Program-made: the position numbers and the translations under genes
Notes under the pieces: model-generated
Database searches by the model: none
What the model was told of the DNA's origin: nothing
What the model saw: the letters and a program-made list of their open reading frames with translations, nothing else
Part shown: positions 47,039 through 60,291 of the stretch, in pieces
Numbering within the stretch: position 1 is the first letter of the stretch
Layout of the letters: the number at the start of each line of letters is the position of its first letter
Source: Kudoa neothunni
Taxonomy: Eukaryota; Cnidaria
Assembly (NCBI GenBank): GCA_964304625.1
Contig: OZ199838.1
Coordinates: forward strand, 1,922,001 to 1,986,000
Length of the DNA stretch: 64,000 nt
Direction: 5' to 3'

Positions 47039-48894
47039 ATGTCGAAGAGCGTAGATAGAAACAGTAATTCCGGAGAATTCTATAAACAACATTGTAATTT
47101 AATACTGGAAGTATGTGTTTGGTTATGCTATTCATTAACCGATTAATTCCATTTGGAATAATTATATATTTGATTTTGTGGTAGAAACTAATAAATTATG
47201 GGTCGAATCTCAAACAAATTAAAGAATCATATAAAAATATGTTGAAAGCAATGGAAGGTATGTAACTATAGCAACGCAATATAATATTTAGTTTGTTATT
47301 TTTTATTGTCAAAGTACAATTAATAGATATATTTTTTAGCATCTGTGATGGCGATGGAATCAATGTTGTATACGAATAATGCTATTGCGGATACAATGAG
47401 AAGAGGGCGCCCCAAGTCAACGTTAGGTAGGCAGTAAAGATGCAATAATTATACACCACTATTAAACATAACCAAATTAGCTGATAATATTCAACTCACT
47501 CCGAAATACATGCAAAAATATGAACGTGAAAGACTTTTTAGAGTATATTGAAGATCGAATAGCATAGATAAAATTATCAAACTAATTATGTAGTGTGCTA
47601 ATTTTGTTAACAACCTCTTTCCGACATATGAGAATTTGTATGAGAAAAAACTAAGAGCAATCAAAGTAACTATGTGTGTGTGTATGTGTTTGTTATGAGG
47701 TGGTATAGAATTATTTGAAAAACTTTGAAATCGAAGATAAAGATCGTTTGGTTGTAAGCTGAGTGGAAAATATGCGTGTTTATTTTTTGGTTGTGAGTAG
47801 GCAATAAAAAAACTAAAATCCAAAAAATCCACTAAAGGAACCGATACAATCAACCATGTTATTATCATGCTGTCGTATACACAAAGTTAGATTTAAACAT
47901 AAATCTAGGATAGAGATGATGCAGCTGACAAATATTTCGATTTGAGAACAGCTCGTGAAGATTGTTTACGTAAAGTAATTTTGTGTGTTGACAACAAACA
48001 GACAATTGATCTATCTACTTTTGTTGCTCACATCAAGATGTTGACCGAAGAAAATATTTTATACACCAATCTTCTTGAATTGAATAATTTACTACTGAAA
48101 AATAATATGTTCCTCAATGATTGTGTAATTTTTGGAGCCGATTTAAGAATTATTGCAATTAAAACTGATATTAATGGTGTTATTTAGTATTCGTTGAGGG
48201 CGTTTCGTCCACTGACTTTGGCCTACCAATATCTACTCAATGATGTCAATAGCATTCCGCCGGAGTGTGATTTCATTATCAAAGTGAGTTTGTGTTTTGA
48301 ACCTACATTATTTTTTTCTCGATAACTTTAACCACCTAAAGAATCCTTCGCTATTTCTGGAATCTACTCACAACAAACCACACACAGAAGATGCAGTGTT
48401 TGAACAATCCACAGTCGAAAACCACACTGATCTGTATAAATTCAAGTCTCTCCAACCCACTTCATTGTAAGTTGAATTACTTTTTTTATTTGGTTGTTAT
48501 GATGCGATTGTAGAATACCTAAATTAGTAAAACATCAATTTATTTCTATCGATACTAAAGAAATCGACCTAGTTGTCGTAATTGTTTTCTGTGCTGATAT
48601 AATTTTCTGAAATTTTGTTGATAAAGGGCGATATTATCGTTGTTTACACAGATGTATTTAATGGTTGGCAATATGGTATCAATATCACCACAGAATGGTG
48701 ATTATTTTTTAATATTGTGTGCATTTTTGTATCCATCTCGTTTAGCGCCGGTTGGTTCCCTGTTTCCTTTACTGTTGACTCTAAAAAGTAGTTTTGTGTT
48801 ATGTTCACAACCACATTTTTGTTTTAGTCCTGATGATATTGCAATCTTGAATGAATTTTTAGAAAAAATTCAGGTATTTCTTATGATATTTTAA
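47039..48894 (+). CDS. Unrecognised 8-exon gene, 332 aa
   Basis: Exons 47039-47110, 47185-47257, 47340-47426, 47481-47542, 47909-48124, 48188-48283, 48342-48466, 48627-48894; all junctions are in phase and the frame ends on TAA. The N-terminal third is coiled-coil-like (EKLINYGSNLKQIKESYKNM). Next comes a short basic AT-hook-like patch MRRGRPKSTL, then charged helices KYMQKYERERLFRDRDDA and LTEENILYTNLLELNNLLL. The C-terminus is hydrophobic (YPSRLAPVGSLFPLLLTLK) and ends DDIAILNEFLEKIQ. Size and shape recall Mediator tail subunits, but no diagnostic motif is present, so I do not assign one. The last exon may instead splice at CAG|GTATTT (48873). It diverges from the p34-like gene with about 300 bp between. 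Confidence 0.55.
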
Positions 48895-49560
48895 TATCTT
48901 ACATTGTTTTAGAAATTTTAGTCCGTATTTATAAATCTAGGCAATATTATCATTCATATGAACGAATTAACAATTATTAAACTGATATAATAAACATTAA
49001 ACTTTCTGTCAAATTATATTTTCTATGGTTGTTCTTTCGCCAAAATATTTGCCTATTTCGGCCTAAAACCGTTGTATAATTAAATTAAATGTTTATACTT
49101 TGAATATGTCAAATTTAAGCGAGTAATTGTTTGGAAAAATATTCAGTGTTTGTACTTACAGTAATCCCTCGCGGATAAATAAAACATGCTAGAATGTCTA
49201 TAATTGCGTTAAATTATTTTATCTCGCGTATTATTTAAGAAATAAATTGTTTAATATGTTAAAATTACTAAAAAATATTGGAATATTAACTAAAACGGGG
49301 ATTTCCTTGTAGGTAGGGGCGTCGGTCGAAAACGAATTGATGGGAGCGACGTTCAGTTTTGAGATTACCCTAATTAAATTTTAAATAATAATATGCCTCG
49401 GAACAACTAAAATAAAAGACCACATAGTAAACTCTCGATGTTGCCCAACTTTTGGAACCAAGGGAAATTAAGCAATAATTTTTTTTAAATGCTTTTTAAT
49501 TTTTTCGCATTCCCGGTTTTTGGTTATTTGATGTAATGATTGATAATTGAGATTGTAATC
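48895..49560. other. AT-rich intergenic DNA
   Basis: No gene, repeat boundary or regulatory motif recognised. Confidence 0.5.
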
Positions 49561-49564
49561 AAAG

Positions 49565-50445
49565 TTAACCCTCGAATCAAATACCTGGAGGTGGTCAGTC
49601 AGCGCTTATTATTATATCAATAACTTTTACAAAATATTTTATTTCCTTTTTCCCCTAGTATATTTTATAGTATAATAGTGATTTTAAAAATATTCACATA
49701 ATGGGGTTTTACGTTAAATATTTTAGCTTAGAATACAAAAAAAAGATAAAAAGTTACACGAATATCCGAACATGCCACCTTATGAATAATAACGTTTAGA
49801 TAGCTAAAAACTATAAAAAAGCTTTTCTGCTGTAAAACAAACTTTATAAATATACTCTGAAGGAGGGAATTTTCTAAAATTCATTTTTTTGTTACTATAA
49901 CAACTTTATTCTGTTAACTAATTTAATTTGGCATGGGAATCACGTATATTATAATAATTTTGTTAAATTACATATAAAAAAAATGGAAGGTTAAATATAG
50001 TTGTTTAAAGCTTAATTTAGACTATATACATTTAACATATTTCTGTCTACAGGGGAAGAGATTTCATAATAAAATCATGGATTTTGAGAATAAAACAAAG
50101 CCTTATTTGCTATAGTAATAATAATAATAGTAATATGAAGAAGAAAATGTAAAAAATGAAACAATATTAAAACAGTTTATCTCTAATTTTTCACGCAATT
50201 CAAAGTATGTACAGGCCTAATTATTCCAGTTCTTCACAATTACGCAAATAGGCGTCACAAAAATGCATCATTGATTTATTTTTATTAAATTTATTATATT
50301 CCCAGATGTAAAAAATAACGTAAATAATTATATCCTCAACAATAAATGCAGTTATTTTTTTTATTTTAATACATTTTGGCGTGTGGTCACAACGGCCACC
50401 TCCAGGTATTCATGTAAATCTTTTCCTCGGGCGTTCGAGGGTTAA
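49565..50445. mobile_element. TTAA-flanked MITE with conserved subterminal block
   Basis: TTAA at 49565-49568 and 50442-50445 bound 873 bp. Both ends start CCCTCGAA, and both carry ATACCTGGAGGTGG a short way in (left at about 49580, right end on the reverse strand at about 50395). The interior is AT-rich and non-coding. This is the best-preserved TTAA element in the window. Confidence 0.8.
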
Positions 50446-52787
50446 CATTAGTGCAATTAACAGCAGAACGGTATCACGCCCGTGATGATTCATTACATTA
50501 TAATGTTTGATTGATTGTTTGTTTATTTATTTTGATTTTATCTTCAATATTTCTCTGAGAGTGAGTCATTTTCGGTTATTAACGTAGAACGTTTAAAGAT
50601 TAAAAGAATTAAAGTCAACAATTTCAGTTACATAATGGCAAGAACATCAATTTGTCCCGATTTGTGTAAAATCAAACCTTCAAAAATAGGTTCCGGTCTT
50701 CATGTATAATTATTTCTTTCTTTATCAATATAAAATTATGCTAAAATTTAACAAATTACGCAATATCGAAGGTTAACTGTAGTGATTTTGCTTCATGTTA
50801 TAAATAATAATTTTTTATTGAAAGAAGGCAATATAAACCAATTAGCTGCCAAAAATAACTTATAAACAGGAGACGCAGTTTTTGGCGTTTATTTTTAAAA
50901 AATACGACGACTAAAATCGATTTTAATCTTAAACTACGATCCTTATTTATAAATTTTAAGTAAATCTTAATTTAGACAATTGAGAAATCTGTTAATCTCA
51001 AAGTTTTTCCAAAAGTCCATAATTTATATATTTATAAATGGATATGACAACAAAATATTATTGAAGTTAATGAAATTTCTAATATGGTAAGTTGATATAA
51101 AAAATTATGGGAATTCCTTAAATCCAACGAATTTCCTTTGTTTATCGCTTTCAAGAAAAAAGCCCCACCTCGACAATATAATTCCAAGAAAAATGAACGA
51201 TAAATTAATTTAATCATATCGTTGAATTAAATTTTATATTGTTTTATCTTTTAGCATTATTAACTTTTTTATATAAAATTACCGCATGTTAAATTAAAAT
51301 ACGCGTGATGTTTAACGTGAGATTAGTTATTGTAATGTTGCTTATAAAACGTATTATTATTAATTTAGATATAGGATGTAGAGAAGCTATTGTCCGCTGT
51401 GGGGGTGCGAAACTCGGAACGAATAAGAAAGCATTGAGTTACAACAATAATTCAACCCGACTGCTTCGTGTTTTAACAGTAATCAACGAAAATATTCTTT
51501 GTTGTGTCAACTGCACATCTTGTCGAAAAGTGATTATTTAAATCAACTAGACTTAAAAAAACAATATTTATTGAAATTTTCCTACATTTTTATAACTATT
51601 TAGTATATAATTCATTTAAAAAAAGTGAACCTCATCCAAAAGAATGCGACTTGTAATAAAATATTTAAGGAATTATTATTCGATAAACTAATATTTGCGT
51701 TATAAATTTAACTTGAATTCAAAATGTTGTTTAATTGGTTTAAAATGTATAAAGGAACTTTTTCCTTGCATAATTGCGGTGTAACATTCCATAGACTATT
51801 TAAATATTAAATATGGTCAAATACATTACTTAAATATTTTTATCTGTACAATAAACCTCGATTTTCTTAAAAATATTATTATTTTTAGCTTATAAATTTT
51901 TTTCAACAATGTGTTCTTATAAACTAAAGATATAATGTGTTTTCTACAATTAAATTTTCTTCGATTATTTTTTAAACAATGTTATACTTCAGAGTTAAAG
52001 GTTATTTGTAATAAAAAATTTAACAACAGTAATAATCTAGTTTCATCAGCAATAATGTAAATAATAATTGAAAATAAAGTTTCAGCATTTTTGTTGTTTT
52101 GCAATGTTATGTTAATTCAACACAATAGGTTGTTTGCGTTTATTTGTTATGAAGACAATTATCTAACATTTTATTCATGATTTTTCGTGTGTATGTGTGT
52201 GTATATATATGTAATAAAAAACAAATATTATATATATAAAACATTATTGAGCTCTTAAATAAAAATTAGCCCCCTCGAGATGATACGGGGTATTTCGGGG
52301 CTTCAATTTAGACGTTTTCCATTTTTCCCATAAACGTCGATTTCGTATCTTATTCAAATTCCGGATATTTTTCATTTACGAGCTAAAGTTATTTTCAAAA
52401 ATATCAAATTGCACTAATCAACAATTATATTAAAAATAGGGTTCTTTGAATGCATCTAACTATATTATCGAAAAAGTCTAATTTGACATCTTTTAAATAC
52501 AATGAGCGTAATAACATTATTAGTTCATAACAAAAATTCCGAAAATTTTAAAAATATATTTTTTTTACAAATATTTATGTTAGACTATGATAAAATCCGA
52601 TGTATTCTAGTATTCTACTGAGTAAATAAAGATTAATTAGAAATTAACGCGATTTAAATTTTTGTTGTCTGTAGGTGAATATTTAAACCTGAGTCTGATT
52701 TATATAAAATTTTTTTCTGAAAGTGAAATCAGATAATTCAGACCTAATAAGTGATTAAATTGTTGGGGTGGACATCAGTCATAAAAA
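50446..52787. other. AT-rich intergenic DNA
   Basis: Nothing supported. A 78-codon plus frame at 51305-51541 and a 61-codon minus frame at 51032-51217 have no family features. GGGGTATTTCGGGG at about 52288-52301 could be a worn piggyBac-type end pairing with the TTAA at 53745. Confidence 0.4.
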
Positions 52788-53305
52788 TTTTTTTTTGTTT
52801 ACAAGGTCAAACTCCGGCGCAACTTGTTAGGTTGTGAAGTTCGGGCTGGTTAGGTCTTCTCCATTTACGCTTTAGGCACCGCAGCGTCATATTAAGATAA
52901 TTTACATTTATGCGGTAGTGTGGGATTTTAACCTACTAAATATCCTCGTTTTGGAGCAACCACCCCAACCATACCCTGGACTAACCCAGAATTAGTCTGG
53001 GAAAGTCGTCTGAATGCGGGCGTCGGCTTTGCGAAAATCCGGAAATCCTCTACTGGGTTTTATTTCGTTCCTGTATCCCGGCGTTTATGATGAGTTTATG
53101 AGCGCCCGAGTTCTACTCTCCCCCCAGGTTCCTCTCCAAGCTGCAAGCAAGACCATGATAAATCGTAGATCCTTGCGATTAGATTACTACAGCCTTCCTA
53201 CTTAATTTTGGATTAGGAGTACAGGAACGCCCGGGCTAGGCTTCGAACTCTCAACCTCAGGATGATATGCGATCTCGACCTAACACCACTATGCCATATT
53301 GTGCA
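52788..53305 (-). repeat. tRNA-derived SINE
   Basis: On the minus strand the element begins with a tRNA-like head: A box TGGCATAGTGG (53296-53286) and B box GAGTTCGAAGCC (53250-53239), about 36 bases apart. A tRNA-unrelated body of about 430 bases with clearly higher GC than its surroundings follows, ending in an A-rich tail (T run at 52788-52797 on the plus strand). This is the standard SINE layout, transcribed by Pol III and moved by a LINE. No clean target duplication was identified. Confidence 0.7.
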
Positions 53306-53744
53306 GGCTTTTTAACCATAGAAAATGAGCTTAGAACTAATCTGCGTTATTACAAAAATATAATTAATGGGAATTTTCCGAAATTCGTGGTCCATGTGCA
53401 AGTTGGGACATTTACGAATAATTGCGAAAACAACTTGTTAACACATATCATTTTGATTCATCTTAGATTTAAAAGTGGTATAATGACCTAAACTTCTTGT
53501 TGATCTACCATGAGTGGCATAATGAATGAAACATGTGTGTTATATAATTCGAGGATTTATTACATTTTTCTAATTTTGAGATTTTTCAAAAATTTTATAT
53601 AGTTGATAAGAAGTAATAAAATGAATTGTTTATTTATGTGAGATTTTGTAGCAAGATGTTTAAAAAAAAGGCTAAAATTACAGGGATCCGACAATATCGC
53701 ACACCGTCTCACGAGTGATTGTTCCGAGCTCCGTCCTTTGAGGG

Positions 53745-53748
53745 TTAA
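53745..53748. repeat. Solo TTAA end of a piggyBac-type element
   Basis: The sequence to its left, reversed, starts CCCTCAAAGGACGGAGCTCGG. It shares GGACGGAGC with the right end of the decayed piggyBac at 15951. Confidence 0.5.
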
Positions 53749-54931
53749 AGATAATTTTAAAAAAATATTAAAAATTTTGTTCTGTTAACATAAAAAAGGA
53801 TCAAAACGCATCTCAAATTAGTAATAGCCACAAGAACTGGCAAAAAATGTGGTTTAAAGGTCTAATGATTGATTTAGCAATAACTCGCCAATGTGTGTGT
53901 ATATAGGCAGATTCGCAAACTAATGTAATCAATAGCTGTAAAAGATATTTAATATGTAGAGAAAAAGTAAGCTAAGCGAGTTAAATTTTATAAAAAGATG
54001 TCTAAAATTTGAATTATTGTTCGAAAGTATTGTACAATCAATATTCTGTCGAATTTATATTTTAACTAGTTTTATAGGTATTTATAAAAAGATTAGACTT
54101 GGTGATATTATCGTAATATAGAAGCTATAGATTTACACAATATTTGGAATGCGCACAGAATATGAAAACTACAAATTAAACGCTAATAATGTTTAGTCTT
54201 GAATTAGTAAACACTTCATATATGTTCAGTATAGGTGCTTATATATTAAATGCCCTATAATGAACCAAATAACTTAAAATGAATACTGCAATTATATATT
54301 AGATAAACGCTTGAACGGAGAATAGATGGGTATTCTATTCATAGGATAAACAATTCTTAATAAGCCTGTTTTAAAAACATATTTATTTAATTCTTATCAC
54401 CGATTAGACCATAATATTGGGTATTTTTATTGTGTTTAGATAATAAAATACTCATCAACAAATTTCTCATAATAATAGGAGCATATCAGAATTTTAACAA
54501 AAAATATATTTTTATAACTAAAAATTGTTATAATCTGCAAGATTTGTTTATTTTTAACATTTAATCCACTCACTACATTCCCGAATTTACACTATCCTAT
54601 ATGGCTCAAAAATATTCGAACAAGAAATTTTTTTACAGTTATGATTAAAAATAAAAGGAAAAACTTATTAAAGTGGTATAAAAACTCAAAAATAATTTTT
54701 ATAGTTGAAATAAAGCTGATTATATTAGCACATTGGTTCGAATTGGATCTATTCAAACTTAACAACTATATTCCACATTAAAATAGTTTAGAATACCAAT
54801 AAAAACATTTTACCCAACACCAACTATGAAAGCGATCCGAATACATGAATCCGTATCTGTCGACAATTTTCGGATTTTTATTAATCCGTTTGTTTGACGT
54901 AGTTTCAGTAGAGTAAAGTTAATTGTTTGCG
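53749..54931. other. AT-rich intergenic DNA before GGA
   Basis: No gene recognised. It may hold an upstream GGA exon encoding the first VHS helix, but none could be identified. Confidence 0.4.
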
Positions 54932-57900
54932 ATGCCTCGCTCAAGAATACATAACATTGTTGGTATGGTTATTGTTTATGGCGGTTCTCATCGATTGGAA
55001 ATACATGTCTGAGTTTTGTTAAATTGTAGAACATGGTACTCAACATGGTAATGTCACCAGTAATATCAAATTTGCAAAGGAATTAATCGAAGAAATGAGC
55101 AAATTTAAACATGGGTTTTTACAGACATACATTTTTCATTTCTCATATTTATTATGAAGTGAAATATTGGCACTGAATGTGTTAGTGGAAAAATTGCGAA
55201 CATACGATGAAATAGTTGCTCTTCAAGCGCTTAACGTATGTGATTTGATGGTGATAGGGTGGGTTGCATTCACCTATTACAGATGTTGGAATATTGTGCC
55301 GAGCATGGTGGTTCGATTTTTGAGAATGAAATTGGTAGGAATAGATTTCTTAATGAATTAGCTAAAATGTTATCGCCTAAAGTAATCCCACTCGACTAAA
55401 TCTTTTACATCTTTCACATTTTTGAGATTAATTCTTGCCTGCTTTTGTTAGTATGATGCCGATAAATGTCCATTGGCGGTAAAAAAACGTATTTCTATTA
55501 TATTTTTCGAATGGGCCAAGTTGTTTCCAAACCAACCTAAAATCCATTCCGCCTATGTCACTCTCAATAATAAAGGTTCTATCTTTTCTATTTCTATTCA
55601 ATCGCACATTCACAAACACCTACTAATCCTTAATATATTCAGGATATATCATAGCGGAGGCAATTAAAGGCAAAGTAATACGTTTATCTCCACAAACACA
55701 TTTGGTCTAAATATTTTAAATGAATTTTAGAAAAAACAGCGAGAAGTAAGCGCCATAGAAGACAATGGAGCCGCCAAAGTAACTCATTTGAGCTTGCTTG
55801 ATGCAGCATACATATTTGTGCTGTAGAAATTGGAACGACTGCTTCATTCCAACCATCCAGATGATTTGGTGTTAGCTAATAGACTCATCAAAAGCATGGT
55901 AGAAAAAGAAGAACATCGCACAATCAATATCCACAATAGAAAAGAGAAAATCCAATCAATTCGTGATAAAATTCAACTTTTGCGTGACATGATGGATTCT
56001 TATCGGCTTGGAAACTCAAATGTTGAACTGGATGTTATTAAAGTTGCTAATTTAATTCTAATTCGATGTTTTAATTTTACTATTTTGCACCGATTTAGGA
56101 AATTAAAAACGTATGTTACGATTATCATGGTGACTTGAACAACACTGCTAACAATGCCATCGCTGACAAGGATCCCTTTTTAAGTGGGAATTTTTTCGAT
56201 AGAACTTATCTAATTGAGATCGGTTGGTTTAGAAGACCTTATGCAACTATCCGAAGATTTAACAAATGTTTTGAATGAGTACAGCGAGTTTGAAACTAGT
56301 GTTAGTTCGAAAAGTGTGTTATACTTTGTTTTATGTTTTAATGTGATTCATTCGCTTTAGAAATGCAAGATCTGATGGATCTCGATGATATTTTTGGTCC
56401 AGGTGTTAGTATATCGAAGGGGGCGACTAAAAATGTAGAAAAATTAGAACTCGGAGAAAATGGTACGCTTTGTTGTCAATACAATAAATATGACTGAGGT
56501 GACTCGAATCAAATATGTAATTATTTTTGTAGAGCTCAAACAGGCCTCAGCTGATCCTAATGTATGATCTTGTTGGTTGCAGATTTTATGTTAAAATTCA
56601 ATTCATTTAGACAGCTGACGATGATTTCCTTGATCTCTTTTGTTCCAAGTCCAACTCAAATGTTAACTCCACCGCGAACAGTATTTGTTAATTTTTTATG
56701 CTATAAGTTGTAATTGGATTTAGTGATGCAAGTCAACGTGAATTCTCAAAATCCCGATTTGAACCTTTTTAGTGCTGTATTTTAATGGGAGTGTTGGCGC
56801 AGGCTATCGACATTTTACAATTAATTTTTTACCTACCGTATATACTCAAGGTATACACAAGTATAAGTTGCAGAGGGTTTTGGAATAATTTTTCCTGATA
56901 TTGGTCGGTTCGCGTATTAGTCGCACCTTGAAAAGAAAAGTTTTCAGTTTATAAACTTTTAACAGATTAGATTTTTTAGCTTAAGATTATGCAAAAATTC
57001 AATTCATAAAATAAAAAGAGGATATATTTATTATAAGCTCGTATAGTGTTAGTATTTTTCAAAAAATAAGTTTTAAATGTTAATGGTTTTCGTTGATATA
57101 ATTGGAAGTAGAGTCATTCTCTTAGAGTAGACATATTCTTTATTCAGCAGTAATGGTGTCGTTATTTTCTATTTTTCCATCCTCCCAAAGTATATCATCC
57201 TCGCTCCCATCCATTGAATTTGGTATACCGCATTTTTTGAATAATCTGGGATTATTTCTGAACATATTGATTCTCAAGAATTTTTCACACAGCCAGCAGC
57301 TACGATAGATAATAGATAATGCGGGTGTTTTGAATTTTCTGAAGTTGTCCTTTTTGCCAATCCATCCGACATCCATTTAATCCATTGCTCGCGAACTGTA
57401 CATTTAAATTAGAAAATTAATTTATCACGAAACAATTGTATACTTTACCACCAACCATCCTTATTTTTAAGAGTGTATCATTTGTATAGGTCGCATGCGG
57501 ATTTTGAAACTTTTTCTTTAAAAAAAAAGCGCGGTTTATACTGGAGTATATACGGTAGTTGTCTGCATCGTGAAGGTGGCTTAAATCTAGTTTAATTCAC
57601 AGCAATTCGCATTTTCAACTAGCGCGAAACGTTAATTTCTCTATATTATTCTATGATGTTTATTTTTAGCTACGGATTATAAATTTTTTGATCCTCCACG
57701 TAAACTATTCAATCTAACAATTTAATAGTGAGATTCTAACACCACATTAATCGATGAGTGCAGGTTCGAATCTTGGTTTCGACAGTTGATTTTATCACAT
57801 TCACAAACAAAGGCGTTTGTTTGAGATTCTGGTCTAGTAGAAATTACACCTACGATGCATCATGCATTTTTTGTTGTATTATAATAAGGGTATTGTGTCG

Positions 57901-60291
57901 ATAGCCTCTCACTCGTTGTCTTCATTATTAGTGTGTAGTGCTGATACTGGTATTGTCGCCTAGGTGCCAACTTCAGCGAGTGGCAGTTTAAACCAATCGA
58001 ATACCCATGCGACCCCCACGTTTGATTCTTTAATAAATAATATGGATGCTCCTCGTCAACCATACCTCTCTCAAAAGGGATCTATAATGGATGACCCTTT
58101 TTATCATCTCAACTTCAAAACAACCCCACCTGGTACTACCATTTTTTTATTATACGCTGTTTAAAATGGCCATTTAAGCAGATTATTAACATTTAAATGG
58201 GTGCTTTTTAAAACCCCTTATTAATCAAAGATAAATGCATCACCAGCTAGTTTTAGGAGTTAAAAGCAATTGTTGATAATTGAAAAAATAAATTATTTCA
58301 AACAACTGAGAAAGTATAGCATGCTGTCGTCCTAGTACTTTAGCTTAATTTTAAAAATTTTTCGGTTTAATATTCATAATTTTTTTCGTGAGTATGTGCA
58401 CATATCTCTGTTAGTTATTAACTGTTGTTTTACTCGATATCAATAATATTTAGCTTTAATAATATTAAATTTTATTATCGACTCTAAATTAATTTTCGTT
58501 TATTATTTTTTCATACTTAAATTGCAATATACAAATTAAAAATCAACAGTTATTATATAGGTATATTAATATTTGTGTTACAAATCAAATATGATTGTCA
58601 TTGTCTAATGAAATAAATTACTTATGTTTGATCTATCATTCATTCATTCATTCATTCGTTAAAAGTAATATCCTAAGTTTGTTTTTCCCACATTTAATTT
58701 TATAAATTTTTTTTATAGTTGTTATTAAATGTTTTTGAATTATTTAGGTAGCTTTTTTGTCAACATTGTAAATACTTAATTGATGCGTACGCACGGAAAA
58801 CTAGTTTCGATACTTAAGACATGAACTAAAGTCTCAGTATTTGTGATCGATTGTAATATTAAAATTTTGATAATATTCATTTTACTTTTTATCAATTAAA
58901 ATTTTTTAACTTGTTGTACACATATAAACTGCTAAATAATTATTTCCGACATTTGGAATTGGTTGTTTTCGTATGTATGCAGTCTAGCAATTCACAATAT
59001 CGGCATAATTCATCATATCTTCTTCCTTTTTAATTTATTCAACAACAATATTATTCAGATAAAAAATGTATTTAAAATACTAATAGTTATGTATGTTTTA
59101 TAGTATTTTTATATTTTCAATTCTTGATTAATTTGTAATTTCGCGCATAAACATGAAGCGATTTTGACTCATAAAGTATTATGAACTTGTTTCCGTCGCT
59201 TGGGGACAAAATTAGTTACTTGAACATTGGTTGTTTCTCATCTTAATGTATTTTGAAGATTATCACCGTTATATGTATTAAAATGTTAATTTTCATTCTT
59301 GGTGTCTAAATTAATTTTATTATTTGTAGGTCAAATAATCAATGTATTATTATAAAAAAATATTTTAAATAGATACTTATTAGCAATTTTCAATCTTGTA
59401 AATACAACAAATATATAAAAACTGGTAGCTATGAAATAGAATTGATTAATAAATTATAGAAACGATAACATATTATATAACTTTTTTGAATATATTTACT
59501 GATAAATTTGGTAGAGGATTTTAATATTTATAGCTTAGCTAAGTATAATTATATTATAATCGAGAACATAATGGCATTGCTAGAGTTAAAAATAACAAAA
59601 GTTTAGTTAGATTACACGTTGTATATGCTAATTTTTCCATTGTGATAGTCTAATTATTGGTTTTTTTATTTTTAGAGAATTCCAAGCCTCAAAATCCTTT
59701 AAACAATATCCAAATTGATATGTCTTCTATTGATATAGGTGTGTATTTGAATGTGAAAATTGTGGTTTGTATAGATGGTTAATTTGATTTAGTCAAAACT
59801 GTACCGTTAATGGGATCAACGCTGATATTTTGTTTGGCATTAGCCAAATTGAAACCGTCATTATCATATTCGTTTGACTGTAACAACTTGAGGATTTTTG
59901 TTTTCAACGGAATGAATATGACAACCGCCACGATAACCAACATAAAGTTGAACGTCTCCATTGGCAGTAATGGTGTAATTTAGTCGGACGATTGATCATA
60001 TGTGTTTAATCTGAGTATTGATTTAGAGCGAATGGGGTAATAATTTGAAACTCTTTCCCATCTCTCAGTCCACACTAACTCCATTCAATCCGGTAATGCC
60101 GCCTGCTGTTTTTACGTCGATTTTAGTTGTTAATGATGTAATTTTTTTACTGCTATTGAATGCAAATTTTATAATCGATCATCTCTCATTTATAGCTAAT
60201 TCCAACAGTGAACTTTGAAATCTCGTACACACACAGTCAACTTGGAACTGTTGTTGAGACAATACCTGCTTCGTTAGATGCTTCCAAATGA
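54932..60291 (+). CDS. GGA: GGA: ARF-binding, gamma-ear-containing clathrin adaptor
   Basis: Exons 54932-54962, 55030-55114, 55160-55235, 55283-55381, 55452-55575, 55643-55674, 55731-55778, 55827-56042, 56099-56183, 56233-56313, 56361-56462, 56533-56561, 56611-56680, 56724-56776, 57964-58132, 59676-59738, 59793-59972, 60069-60137, 60196-60291. VHS domain: IVALQALNVLEYCAEHGG and GRNRFLNELAKMLSPK (GGA: FRFLNELIKVVSPKY). GAT domain: LERLLHSNHPDDLVLANRLI, then QLLRDMMDSYR and DLMQLSEDLTNVLNEY. The hinge has clathrin-box-like DLMDLDDIF and DDDFLDLF. Gamma-ear: FNGMNMTTATITNIKLNVS, TPFNPVMPP, VNFEISYTHSQLG. It sorts acidic-dileucine cargo at the trans-Golgi with ARF-GTP. The VHS start looks short, and the join 59972-60069 is out of frame as drawn, so a small ear exon is unresolved. 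Confidence 0.88.
56834..57557 (-). mobile_element. pogo-like transposon remnant in a GGA intron
   Basis: Perfect 12-bp terminal repeats CCGTATATACTC...GAGTATATACGG at 56836 and 57555 are flanked by TA on both sides, the Tc1/mariner-pogo target site. On the minus strand (57376-57140) lies a 78-codon frame with LFKKCGIPNSMDGSEDDILW, matching the C-terminal tail of pogo/Tigger transposases (FKKCGISNALDGTEDD). The catalytic domain is missing. 720 bp, inserted between GGA exons 14 and 15. Confidence 0.7.
57721..57785 (+). repeat. B-box-bearing tRNA-like scrap
   Basis: GGTTCGAATCT at 57763-57773 matches a Pol III B box, but the upstream A-box region (AATAGTGAGATTC) is poor and no tRNA fold is visible. 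Probably a SINE fragment in the GGA intron, or chance. Confidence 0.25.
58133..59675 (+). other. Long GGA intron
   Basis: 1,543 bp of AT-rich sequence between exons 15 and 16, holding a short (ATTC)n run at about 58638-58657 and nothing else recognisable. Far longer than the typical 40-60 bp intron here. Confidence 0.55.

Noticed and set aside
47491-47868. 125-codon minus-strand frame
   Set aside because: Antisense to exon 4 and the intron of the 8-exon gene; no family features.
58638-58657. CRISPR-like or tandem array
   Set aside because: It is a four-base simple repeat (ATTC)n; no spaced direct repeats exist anywhere in the window.
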